Shown here in pieces: positions 11,401 to 24,600 of a stretch of DNA of 64,000 nucleotides. The position numbers and the translations under genes are program-made. Positions within the stretch are counted from its first letter, which is position 1, and every line of letters starts with the position of its first letter. Below the pieces are notes generated by a model. It was not told the DNA's origin, made no database searches, and worked only from the letters and a program-made list of their open reading frames with translations. Source of the DNA: Asterias amurensis (lineage: Eukaryota > Echinodermata > Asteroidea > Forcipulatida > Asteriidae); assembly GCF_032118995.1 (NCBI RefSeq), contig NC_092668.1, forward strand, positions 15,094,935-15,158,934, written 5' to 3'.

Positions 11401-12606
11401 TCATTACAGATTTATCTAGTGCCAAATAAGTGTACTAGGCCTATTGGTTGGTTCAATATACTTGAAAATGTTTGTTTTTGCGCAAAAACGTGAGTACTGG
11501 GAGCACTTTTTATTCAGACTCTGAGTATTTCTGTCAGTTTTTTTTCTTTCTAACTAGCCCAATTAAATCTTGTGGCCTTAAATTTGTATACATTAAATTA
11601 AAATATTTAAAATGAACAATTGCTTTCTATTACACAGATCATCTTCTGTCAAAACTTTCACATTATGAAGTAGTCCGGCCATACAGATCAACCCCAGATG
11701 GGCAGTTCTTAAGTCATGACCTGTCAACTTCAAAAGAAGAGGAAAAAGATGTTTATGAGCGTGCTAAAAGAGACACTCTTCTAAACAGAGATGGGAGATC
11801 ACGCTACCGACGAAGTACTCCTCAAGATGACAGCCAAGGGCTCAAACATCACTTCAGAGTGGATGCATTTGGTGTTGAGATCCGCTTAAATGTTACCAGG
11901 AATCGATTTATTGTAACACCTAAGATGAAGGTTGAGTTGCATAAAGAAGATGGTACCAAGAAAGTTTATAGACCGAATACACTTTGCTTCTATTCTGGTG
12001 GTGTGGATAACAGTCCACGATCTTCAGTTGCTATTAGCAATTGTGATGGATTGGTAAGTGCATTTATTTACCTGTTCTCTTTTTTCTCTTTGTGACCTCT
12101 ATTAGAAACAAAGGATTGATTTGGCATTGGCACAATTGTTTTGTCCGATCCAAAGTTTCTTTATCCAAAGTTTCTTTATCCAAAGTTTCTTTATCCAAAG
12201 TTTCTTTATCCAAAGTTTCTTTATCCAAAGTTTCTTTATCCAAAGTTTCTTTATCCAAAGTTTCTTTATCCAAAGTTTCTTTATCCAAAGTTTCTTTATC
12301 CAAAGTTTCTTTATTCAAACCTATTAATAGTTTTGAGTGGCTTAATAACTAACCTCAACTTTTTTCTTTTTACAAAAAAGTGCTATAATCCTGACTTTTG
12401 TAATCGCTTTAATTAGTATAATCAACACTACATTTTTTCCTTCATTTTACAGAGCGGTTTCATAAAAACTGGTGATGAAGAATTTATCATTGAACCATTG
12501 GTGTCTACTACTGGTCAATCTGGGGCCAATATCTCTGAGGGTCATCTTCACATCATGTACAGAACCAAAGACTTCACCCTAGAGTCAACAAAGCTCATGG
12601 CAGATT
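8407..12606 (+). CDS. ADAMTS2/3/14-like: Gene B exons 1-4: signal peptide and propeptide
   Basis: Exon 1 encodes [11 protein letters not shown] followed by a hydrophobic run ([12 protein letters not shown]), a good signal peptide of about 26 residues. ATG 8407 is chosen because it opens this peptide; ATG 8416 is an in-frame alternative. Exons 2-4 encode the reprolysin propeptide ([16 protein letters not shown], then CFYSGGVDN and ISNCDGL, then [16 protein letters not shown]), matching the M12B propeptide pattern. Introns are long (2.1 and 1.0 kb) and mostly AT-rich. Confidence 0.85.
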
Positions 12607-15600
12607 GTAAGACAATCATTTTTCTATTAAGTTCAGACATTCTAGATCTGTTCATGCTGAAGATTGGTTGATTAGTTGTAACACTACATTCTATACAGTG
12701 TCCACAACTATCTCTTCCGTGTTGATGAATTGTTAAATTGATTTGTTCGATGGTAAAGCTCAGAGGGTTGTGAATTGTTTGTTAATCCAATCCCTTGGTC
12801 TGATTAATCCCAAGTAGTCCTGATTAGGAGATAACCACCTGCTTACTGCAGGTTCATCAGGCAGTGTTTGCTGGGCCCATGTCAGCCTTTAAGCACCGTA
12901 AGAATGCTAAGCACAGAAGAGTATTGCTAAGTTTACATTATTGTGACTGGTGCCCTAGTAATTTTTTGCTGAGCAAAGAAATCTGTCAAACAGTATTTTT
13001 GTTCAACAACTTCATGACATTTGGCTTAGAGAGGGCAAGCAGTTTCCTTTAAATGTGTTCAACATGATGAGATACCGCTGGTAACCAATGAAACTTGGCT
13101 CGCCCTATACTTGACTTTGACTACTAATCATGAATTTAGGCTCAGATGGTCGGAGCAAGTTTCCTTTTAATTTGTTCAACATGAGATATCACTGGTAACG
13201 AATGAAGCTTGGCTCGCCTTATACTTGACTATGACTACTAATTGTATTACCTAGAGTAGAGATCAAGGCCAGAATACAGTGAGGCTCACATGGTTATCAA
13301 ATTTTGTTTTAGTGACCTTTGACCTGCACCATGACACCCCAGAGAGGAACATATCCCAAGAGGAACCCTTCTCAAGTTCAGAACGTGAGAGACGGCGGGC
13401 TGGAGATCCAGGACAGAAACACTTTGTTGAGACACTTCTTACTGCTGACTACTCTATGACAAGTTTTCATGGGATAGACTTTGCGCCAACCTATCTTCTT
13501 ACCATGTTGACTATTGTACGTATTGCCATAAATAAACAACAGTCGCCAATAATTAAAGTTATATAAAAATTAATTGAATTTTTCTGAAGGTTAACAACGA
13601 CTTATAGAAAAGGACATCAATCCCAAAAGGGAACAAAGTAATAATATATCAATTTGAATCAGTCTATCAGTTGCTTAATTAGCTGAAGTCAACATTTCAT
13701 TTGTTCGTCCTGTATAGTTAATATTTCATTTGTTTGACCTGTATAGTCAACATTTCATTTGTTTGACCTGTATAGTCAACATTTCATTTGTTTAACCTGT
13801 ATAGTCAACATTAAACCATCCCACTATGGTTTTCATCATTCAGGTCAATATGGCATACCGTCATGACTCCATGTCAGCTGATATCCAATTTGCTGCATCA
13901 AGGATTATCCTTCTAAGCTATGAACAGGTTTGTTAACTTTTTAAGACTTTGTGTTTTGAGAGAAATAGTAACATTCATTAGATACAAGAGAAGTTATTTT
14001 CATTTTGACTACTAAAAGTATTGCAGGCATTTTGCATCATGAGTGGTTCCTGGTTAATTGGCCACTTTTTCGTTGAACCATTCCATACTTTTATTAAATC
14101 AATTCCAGTTTTTGTTTTTCGATGTAGAACACATGTTTTGAAAGACCCCATCTTTGTTAACCTTGTTTTGTACATTCTGGATGTACAAAACCAGTCTTGA
14201 TCAACCAATAACTCTCCATCTGTTGTTTGTCTACTTTAGTCTGCCAGCATGGTTGTAGAGCGTCAAGCACAGGCAAGTTTAGCTCATATCTGCCGTTGGT
14301 CATCAACACAGACTGTTCGAGATGAAAACTCTGCAAACCACCATGATTTAGCTGCATTTATAACCAGATTAGATTTTGGACCAGCAGGTAAGAATGTCTT
14401 TCTTCTTTCTTTCTTTCTGGCATCTCAAACATTGTCATGGTCTCTGCATATAACATTGCTAGATACTGGTTGCCTGTTGGGAGTTCACAGAAAATACCTT
14501 AAGAACTGCTTGAAGAAAGACTTCATTATAGTCCTTATTAAATTGCAGAGATCTGAAAAGTTATAAGAAATCAAGAAAGGACAAGGGGGAAAAAGCAAAT
14601 AACTAAGTACTAAAAGAAAATAAACAATTGATAAAAAAAATTATATTTCAAGAAATCCTTAAGTTTTGTTTTGTATTGGTCCCAGACCTTAGTTGTGCTC
14701 TTAAGCCCTTCCTAAACTACTGCAGGTTTTAGCCCCCTCATATCAGAATTATGAAGCTAGAAAGTTTTGAAATATCAATATTTAATACTTGTAGGTTATG
14801 CTCCAGTGACTGGAATGTGTGATATGAGAAGAAGCTGTGCCCTTGCTAGAGACGAGGGTCTACTGTCGTCCTTTGTGGTCGCACACGAAGCTGGACATGT
14901 GTAAGTCATCACAAGTATCAGGGACAATTGTCTTAAAGGAACTCAAGCTCTCATTTTTTCAATATTTTAGTATTGTTCACAAAAAAATGGGTCAAAAGAA
15001 ACTTATATAACAAGCTCTCTTTGTCATTATTCCATTTTTATTTGTTACCATTACTTACACAAATAAACAACACCGTTTTATGTGTTGATATGGTCTAGAT
15101 CAATGGCGTACATGTTGAAAAATGGGCATGGTTTTTAAATTGTAATTATTTTCAGTGTGAATAATGTCTATCCATTTAAGGGGTAAGATATACTACCACT
15201 TAACTGAATAATATGCACCATATGCAGCTTGAACCTGTAAAGGGCCTATTGACACTGGACCAAGACTCGCTCAAGGTCACTGAGGAAATAAGTACATTAT
15301 TGACAATGCCCTTCATATGAACTATTTGAAACAATAACAATACAGTTACTACCAATGCCCTTCATATGAACTATTTGAAACAATAACAATACAGTTACTA
15401 CCAATGCCCTTCATATGAACTATTTGAAACAATAACAATACAGTTACTACTATGTATGTAGAAACCCTTTACATTACATTAATTTTGTGTCATGTTTGTA
15501 GATTTGGTATGGAGCATGATGGATCTGGAAATACTTGTACAGAGGATCCCTATCTTGGCTCCATTATGGCACCTGTTGTCATTTCAACGTACAATAATCA

Positions 15601-18600
15601 TTTCTGGTCAGAATGTAGTAATGCAGAACTTCTTCGATACCTTAGGTGAGTTACTCTTGTGTTATACAGAAGCAATCTGAGAGTCTGTGTTAGTAAGCTT
15701 CTTCGATACCTTAGGTGAGTTACTCTTGTGTTATACAGAAGCAATCTGAGAGTCTGTGTTAGTAAGCTTCTTCGATACCTTAGGTGAGTTACTCTTGTGT
15801 TATACAGAAGCAATCTGAGAGTCTGTGTTAGTAAGCTTCTTCGATACCTTAGGTGAGTTACTCTTGTGTTATACAGAAGCAATCTGAGAGTCTGTGTTAG
15901 TAAGCTTCTTCGATACCTTAGGTGAGTTACTCTTGTGTTATACAGAAGCAATCTGAGAGTCTGTGTTAGTAAGCTTCTTCGATACCTTAGGTGAGTTACT
16001 CTTGTGTTATACAGAAGCAATCTGAGAGTCTGTGTTAGTAAGCTTCTTCGATACCTTAGGTGAGTTACTCTTGTGTTATACAGAAGCAATCTGAGAGTCT
16101 GTGTTAGTAAGCTTCTTCGATACCTTAGGTGAGTTACTCTTGTGTTATACAGAAGCAATCTGAGAGTCTGTGTTAGTAAGCTTCTTCGATACCTTAGGTG
16201 AGTTACTCTTGTGTTATACAGAAGCAATCTGAGAGTCTGTGTTAGTAAGCTCCCACATTCCCATAAGCTCCCAATAAAGACAGGAACATCATTAACAATT
16301 ACTTTCAAAGCTTTGGTGTGTTTTTTTCTTTTAGATGAGATGTTGATTCAGAAAAGTTAATGATACAGTGCTGGAAACTTTTGAGTGTATTAAATGATGT
16401 CAATATGTATCATGTATCTTGAAGAATATACTTTGTTCAAATTTAGAATACTAGCTTGAAACCCCTGATTTCTTGATGCAATAATAAACCGATGATCCAT
16501 TTTCCTTACAGAGCTTACACCTGTTTAGAGGATTCTCCATTTGAAAGTGGCCTTCCAGAGTTAGATGGATATCCAGGGGAATGGTACAATATGAATGATC
16601 AGTGTAAATTTGACTTTGGTGAAGAATTTGAACTTTGTGGAACTGTAAGTATTCTTATTTCCTCTTTTCCCCTCTTCTATCCTGACTGCAAATATTGAAA
16701 CCACTCTGCCATAATTGGAAATTTTGCATATCCAGGATTATTCCTCTCATAGTCTATATATTTTTTTTATGGAAAATAAGTGTATTTTAATTATTTCAGC
16801 CGATCAGATTTTAATGGAACTAGCAAATTTTTCAGATAAATGTTTGTGAGTGGCTGTGATTTATTTGTTTAATCTACAAAAACAAAAACAAAGTTTTTTT
16901 GTTATTGTTTTTTTTCCTGCTGTTTTTTTGTTTACCTCTGATCAGGACATGCTTTAACACGTTTCTGAAACTATGAACCAAAATGAACAAGACTGCAGAG
17001 CTCATAAAACATTGTTGTTAATACCTTCCCAAAGTATGAGGGTATTAATCAGAGACACTTTGTTACAAGAAAGGAATTAAATCAGTTAATGTTAAAATAT
17101 CCTCTAAATAAGGACTTTTGTGGGTGCATGAGAGTTTTCCTTGAAAAGGGTCCAGCTGTTTGGAATAAACAGTATGACTCAAGTTTTTGTTATTTGATCA
17201 TCGTTCCTGGTTTTCTAGTAATTGGTAATTTAATAATGTCATTGATACTAACATTTCATTTTGGAATTCTGTAACAAGGTCTGGAAACCCTTGCTCCACT
17301 TTTCTTCTTTGTAGTCAGAGTTGACCCCCACAAATTATTATAAACTATGTTTTTTTTTAAGGTATAGAAGATGTTTCCATAGTGTGCAATAGTATAAGAA
17401 AATTTGGACCCATTTATTCCCAGCACATTTTTGTTTAAGTTTCAGAATAAGAAAAAAAAATAATAATGATGTGACAGTTCACTTCACCAACAAGCAATTC
17501 AACATTAAGTGTTGATTTGTTTTGGGGCACTGTTGACCTATGGCAAATCATGTCACCTAATTACTTTAGACAGACTCCCTTAGCTTTTTAAATTTTCAAG
17601 CTTACACAATTCCATTCTTCAAATATTGGATTGTTTTGCAAACAGCTTACCAACCAAAAACCCATATGGTAGAAATAAAAACAATAGCCTGAAGTTTCAA
17701 CCCTAGCAGAGTCTTTCTCAAAGGCTGAAAGAAATTTGTATCATGAAACATTCCTACCATCAGGATGACCAACATTTAACACATGTTGAGCACATAAATA
17801 TTTTGTTTTCACTTGCTTGTTTTTAACAAGTGTACAAATATGTAAAGTTTGCTTTGGTTTCAGCCAATAAATGTCCTCTCATCGTGATACCGATAAATGT
17901 CATCATCATTGTTTATACCAACCTGTACCTGTCATTGACAGGTTTTGTTTATTGCTTAAAAGGAAATAGGAAAAAATAATGTAGTGTTACAGGGAACTTG
18001 TTATCCAAATATTTTGTTTCTAACCATCTTTGCTTTGATATTTGGCACCCAGCACGGTCATTCATTGGGGTTTATAGGCAGGGCGAGGATTTACTTCCCC
18101 TTGTCATTGTGTTATTCCAATGGGACTTTGGAGTGAGCTTCATTAGTGTGTACTTAATTAGTTCAAAACAATGAGTGAATTTAAAATCAAGCAATCAACA
18201 TGTTTCACAAGTCCAACTAGTGAATTTATTAGTTTTTATTTTCTTTTTCTAGATGTCACTATTGATGATATATAAAGCTTTTTAAACAAAATAAATCCCC
18301 TTTCAATAAAACAAGCTAGTTAAAACTTGTAAGTGTGGACTCTCCTCATCCCCTTGTGTGAAACAACTTGTAAGCAGTTGATTGTATAACCACGGTAAAG
18401 TATGTTTATCCCAATAGTGATGATTTATGAAGGCTGGTCATCAAGGGTGATAATTCACGTCAAAAGTGACATAGGTTATGTCAAGGGTGACTTCAGTCAA
18501 GACTAGTCAACCAGGCCCACTGTATTCAAAGTTGCTTAAATTGTTGTGACAATCAACTCCTACCCTTTTTAAACAAAAAGCAAAAGTTTGCGCTCTTACA

Positions 18601-21600
18601 ATAAACAAAAAAGAAAAGGAAGACGAACTAAAATCTAAAATAGACCTTGTCATTCAGTTGCTATAACTGAATCTATGTCAAACTAAATGACTTTTGCCTT
18701 ATACACTTTAAAGTTAATTTCTCTCTTCCACACTTTTGTGAAAATTTTGTCAATTAGTATTATAATACATTTTTTAGTTTGTTTGAATTGTTTTTCATTT
18801 ATTTATTTATTTTGTTGTCATGGTGGGGTTGCATTGAGGATTGGTTTTAGGACATGCATGCTTACTTGCTTACTTGCATGATCATGTAGCTTGTCTATTT
18901 TATACCATAAACACTCTTTTTCTCAATCACTGTTTCACTTAAAACTGCTATTCAAAAGATAACAAACTTATTCAATAAAGCTGATATTTTTCACCTGACA
19001 GCGAGCCCACCGGCAAGTGCTGAGGCTTTTTTGCAGGGTCACACAATTCTTAACCAGTCTGGCTGATGACACCAATGTAGACCCTTCCAAATGCCCTCTT
19101 TTGAGAAAAGTAAGGTCCGTTATATGTGGGCCCAATCTCACCGAGTTGCTAAGTGAAAAGATTTTCCTCAAGCAGAAATCTATATAAGAATATTGTCCTA
19201 AGTGTGCACTGACATGAAAGGGCCTCAAGTGGTTCTTAATGACCTGCTTATGATCATCTTGTTTAAGGATGTCCTAATAGAGTCCTTTTTACAGGGTCTT
19301 TGTTCTCACAGCGCATTATCAGACAAATCAGACTTGCACATTATGTATGGTACATGTTAATCTCACAACAGATATTTCATTACAGCTTTGCATTTCTCTC
19401 AACATGTTATGATTTTAATTTCATCGCATGATTCCCTGCATGAAATATTTTATTAAAATATGTATGGCTTCTAAAGTAAAATATTGCTAACCTATTTATG
19501 GTACGTGCTGAGCAAAATTTCATCGCTTAGCAGCTTTAGACATTGGAGCCTGGGAAATATTGATGTTAATTTCTGTTTTTATTTGTTCAAGTTTTTAGTT
19601 CAACAGTTTTGTATTTCTCAACCTAATCTGCATTCAAACTGCAACTTCAAATTAGAGAAGTTTTTCCCATTTTGCAATGTAACAACATTATCTTTCTTTT
19701 TGCCTATATTTTTCCTTTGAAAATGGTAGTCTCATTGTTTGTTTCTGTGCATGAATGGTAGTTTCAATGTATGTTTCTGTGCATGAATTGAAGTAGTTTT
19801 ACTCTGATGGGGCTTGACCTGAGCCAGTGTAGAATTTTACAGCTTTTTTTTTAGTTTATGTAACTTCATTTTAGAGAGTGACATCTCTTTCACTGGGAAA
19901 AGCATTTTTTATTTGATAAATAACATTAATTGATAATCAGTGGCAAAAACTGTGGGGTTTATAAATAGCCAGAGTCACACTTTTGCTCTCCTATGTAATT
20001 TTGTTATCACATACTAATACGTTGTGGGAATTGCAGTTTGTTGGGGTTCACATATCAATCAACATACTCTCTCCAGAAAAATAACTGAAACTATGCCCCA
20101 CTTCTTCCATAACCCCCATGAAATAGTGTTAAACAAATTATTTCAAAACGACCACAACCTGGGAAACAGGGATGAACCTTTTAAAGTAAATTTCAGGGCT
20201 GTGAATTTCTTTGAAGAAGTTTTTAACTTCAAATTATTTTCCAGATTTTTCATAATGTGTTTAATTCATCGGTTCCTGACCTTTGAACAGCAAGGTCTGC
20301 CTAGGCTAAAGTATAACTAAATTGGTCTAACAGAAACCTCTTGTAAATGTGCATCAGTCAGTCAAACCAACAATGTTTACTGTAGTGTACTATGCCTATA
20401 GATCATTTTGTGCTTAAAGTTCACCTTGGTTTTGTTTTCCATATTATTTTGTGTTTTTTAACCATTGGTGATTTTTTTTTCTTTAAGAAGAGTACATTTC
20501 CAGGTGTTTATATTACTGGAAGTTTTGTGGTAACATTCATAGATGTTGTTGAGTATAATTATGTATTTTAAATTGAACAGAACCAATGAAGCGTTTCTCT
20601 GTTTGGCAGAAGATTGTTCCTGAATCCAAATTCAAATCATTTTGACCAATGCTGTGATCACAACCATCATATCAATGAATACAAGTATAAAAGGGCTTTT
20701 ATTCATCTGTTTTTATGGTACACAACTTCCTATTTTATTGACCAGATAGATGATGTTATTGTCAAACTTACTATTCAGAACTCATTGCTCAATCTTTGTT
20801 TGCAGCCAGAGGAATCTAAATCTTGTCATCAATTATGGTGTATTGATCCCTGGGATCCCCAGTACTGCCGTACCAAGAAGGGACCAGCACTGGATGGGTC
20901 TGCTTGTGGTAGCGACAAGGTAGGAATGCTTGTTCTTTAGTTAGCAAAGACTTAAATGGGGGGTTAGCAGGTGGATGTTGATAGGTGCTGCACCTGTTAT
21001 CAGCTCCTTCAATAGTTTTTGTAGGTATTGTGTAGTACCAACAATGCCTCAAAGGGGTATAAGATGTTGATATAATTTTTGTTATGTTAAAAAGTGATAT
21101 TGGTTGTGGTGCCTCACTTGGTTCAATTGTGGCAATAAACACACTTCCAAAAATAGATGTAGTTGTATTATGTGTATTTGAAACCATAAAGTGTGAGTAA
21201 CCAGTTTCTATGTTTGTGTTTAGTGGTGCATTCAAGGAATCTGTGTTTTTAGAGACATGGGCCGACAGAATGGGGAGTGGAGTAAATGGTCTCAATGGAG
21301 TGATTGCTCCTACCCATGTGATGTTGGTGTTGAAGTCAGAACTAGGAAATGTGATAACCCAGCGTGAGTATTTAATTCTAACATTTTCATACATTTTTCT
21401 TGGTCCGTATTTAATTAACTACAGATTCAGAAATGGCCACGCCATTTTGGGGGTTAATAATGAACTTTGGAATGTCTGAGATCTATTCAAGATATTTTGT
21501 TTGTCCTTGTAGGCCCTCTCATGGAGGAAAAGACTGCAAAGGAGAATCTTATGAATACCGTCTGTGTAATACCAAGGTAAATGTTCAATCTCAGTTAAGC

Positions 21601-24600
21601 TATTGTCTGAAGGAAAGTGTTTTTATAGGAGATGCTGGTAGAGACCTTAATAAAAGCCTGAAAGAACATGAAGCACAAGGTAGAAGAAGGGATTATGACA
21701 AATCAAATTAAAACGCTCTACCGATCTAGACCATGTCATAGATTTGGATCAGGCTCAGCACAGCTCATGAGAGACAGGAAGTTCCTGAAGTTCTAAAATC
21801 TTCTCAAAATATACACAGCAAAAGAACTATACACCTACAAATTTATTCAAAATGGAGTTTCTGTGAAGTCCATTTTTATTCTGATTTGATTATTATTTTC
21901 TTTATCATTTGCATGATATTTATTTTAGAAATGTGTTGGTGATTTGGAAGACAGAAGAGCTAAGCAGTGTGAAGACAATCTAGCCAGCTTTACTCACAGA
22001 TCAACAATTCACTCATGGCTCCCATTTGAGAATAGAAATAGTAAGTCACTGTTATAGAAGTAGAAGTTAAAATTGAACTTAAAAAAATAATCTTACTGCT
22101 GTGTGGAATTTGTAAAATATCTTTTATTAAACTGACTACTTGTTTTCCGTTGACTTTGTTGCCATAGAAACCTTACAGTGTCGATTAACATGCATCTCCA
22201 GTAAGACAGAAGATGTTGTTGTGACTGACTACAATGTGACGGATGGAACACCTTGTTCATATGATGACCATCACAGTATCTGTGTACAAGGCCAATGTGT
22301 GGTAAGAAGCTATTACTTGATCAAACCCTCCAAACTTCAAGTGAGAGCATAACACATGAAATAAGTTGTGCTCAATTTGAGACTGAAATGTGTGTTGTTC
22401 AAAATGCTAAGTGAATTAGTGTTTGAGAGAGGGTAATCATTTTGTTTTAAACCTTGAACTTGTCATTTGAATGAAGTTATTTAATATAAAAAAACCATTT
22501 CTTTTACTTTCCTTGGTATATGCAACTATCAGTAAAATGTGAAATAATGTTCTTATCTATCGATCACAGAAACTAGGGTGTGACAAAGTTGTTGATTCAA
22601 GCAAAGTCGAAGACAGATGTGGAGTATGTGACGGAGATAGTAGCCAGTGTAACTTCATTCAGAAACATTTTTACAGTGAGCCAAAGAAAAGTAAGAGAAG
22701 CTATAATGTTGTTTGAAAGCCACCCTTTTTTATCAAATTGTATTATCAAATTTTCTTGATATTTGATTCACAAAAAACCCTATCAGAACTCCGAAGATAT
22801 AGCTTTACCAAGGAAACTTGATCAGTGTGGAAAAAATTGAAGTTAATAAAGGTTGAAAACTTTATAGCTACATCTTTATTTTTGAACAAAATAATTATTT
22901 GTAAAAAACCTCAGAAGAAAAATAAATGAAATCATACATGCAAACTGATCTACCATTTTTTGTTTCCCCAAAGTTTGGTCTCAGTACTTTCTTACTATAA
23001 TTGTCATTGAGGGTGTAGCTTTATTCTGTGTTTTATTGATGGCCAGAATCAAGGTACCTTAACGTTCTCTTTATATTATCTTGCTTGCTTGTAGAGTATC
23101 AACAGATTGATGTATTACCTGCTGGGTCACGCTATATCGACGTCAGGGAAAACACACACACGGATAGCTTTATTGGTGAGTTTACAACTATTTTGGTTTG
23201 AAGGTTTTCTGTAACTGTAGTAAAGTTTGCTCATGTTTGCAAGTAAAACACTTTGTAGACTTGCAAGGTTACATGACTCTTACACAGATTGTGTGAATCA
23301 CAACTTAATTGTATTCATTGGTTATTTTATGCTTGATGTATAGATTAATATTCCTCAAAAATAAGTCTTCAACTTGGATGTGATAGTTGTTTTTTTGTAT
23401 TGATTTTTTTTTTCAGCATTAAGAAAAGCTGACAAGTCTTACATACTGAATGCTCGTAGCACCCAGTCTGGACCACATTCTTTTATTGAAGGCAGAGCTA
23501 GATTTGTTTATGCCCCTGATGAGGATAGAGTCTTTACTGTTGGGCCACTTCAAGCAGATCTGGATTTGTTGGTAAATAAAAATTCTTTTACAGATAGTAA
23601 TTTGTGTAAATTCTGCCATGTTTCTAGATAGCTCAGGTAGAGCACCGGCAAAATAATCCAGAGGTCTTTCATTCGAATCCTGCTCGAGTTAATTTTTTCT
23701 TTATTTAACCCCAAAAAATCATTTACAAATTTACTCGGTCAGTTTTCCTTGTGGTTATGTTTCTTTATGGGACCAACATTTAGTTTGCACTTCCTCTAAA
23801 GTTTTATGATGAATAATAACCCTCCACCTTAAAAGCACATAATTATGGCCCAAGTTTCCTGACAGCAGTTTGTACAATTTTTAAAATGTGAATCATCAGC
23901 TAGTTCAGTTCAGCTAGTTCATCCCTCTTAAAACTGTTGTCGTACACTTTATTGTCTTACTAATTACTGTATGTTTCAGCGCTTAAACACCCTGCATTAA
24001 GCGCTTTTATAAATGCATGTTATTATTATTATCATTATTATTATTATCCCATTTTAGGTTTTCTGGAAAAAGAACAGCAAACCCATCAATATAACCTATA
24101 GCTACTATATAGAGAAAACTGCTGATTCTACTAATACAGAACAAACGGCCTCTGTACATATTTTCTCAGCGCCTGCTGTTGTTACAGATCCCCCTCATGT
24201 TCCTATAGTAGAAGTGGAGTTTATTTGGCAGGATATGGGATGGACTCAGTGTACCCGAACTTGTGGTGGAGGTAAGGGAATATTTGTAAAAGTGTTTATA
24301 GTGAGAAAGAGTCGTGGAAGGATGATTTGTGAAAATAAGTGTTTAATTTTGATAATAACAATACTTTATAAAGCATCTTTTACAAAAGTTTCAAAGCGCT
24401 GAACAAGAGCATCTATACGAATAAACACCAATTGAATAATAGACTTGGCATCAAATTAAATGAGTTTGTGCCATGGCTTTGAAGCATTCAAGAAGCGATA
24501 TCTGACGGATGTGAAGAGGTAGATTGTTCTATCTGACGGATGTGAAGAGGGAGATTTTTCTATAGTTTTAGCTCTGACTGTGAATGCTCAATCACTTGAA

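Noticed and set aside
12064-12416. Several overlapping frames on both strands
   Set aside because: All are translations of the 15-bp repeat.
15598-16308. 236-codon minus-strand frame with a 23-residue repeat
   Set aside because: It is the 69-bp minisatellite read in reverse; 69 is a multiple of three so the frame stays open. It overlaps exon 9 of gene B in antisense and has no signal of its own.
20816-21394. 192-codon minus-strand frame
   Set aside because: It is antisense to exons 11 and 12 of gene B, which are well supported by family motifs and phase. No recognisable domain.
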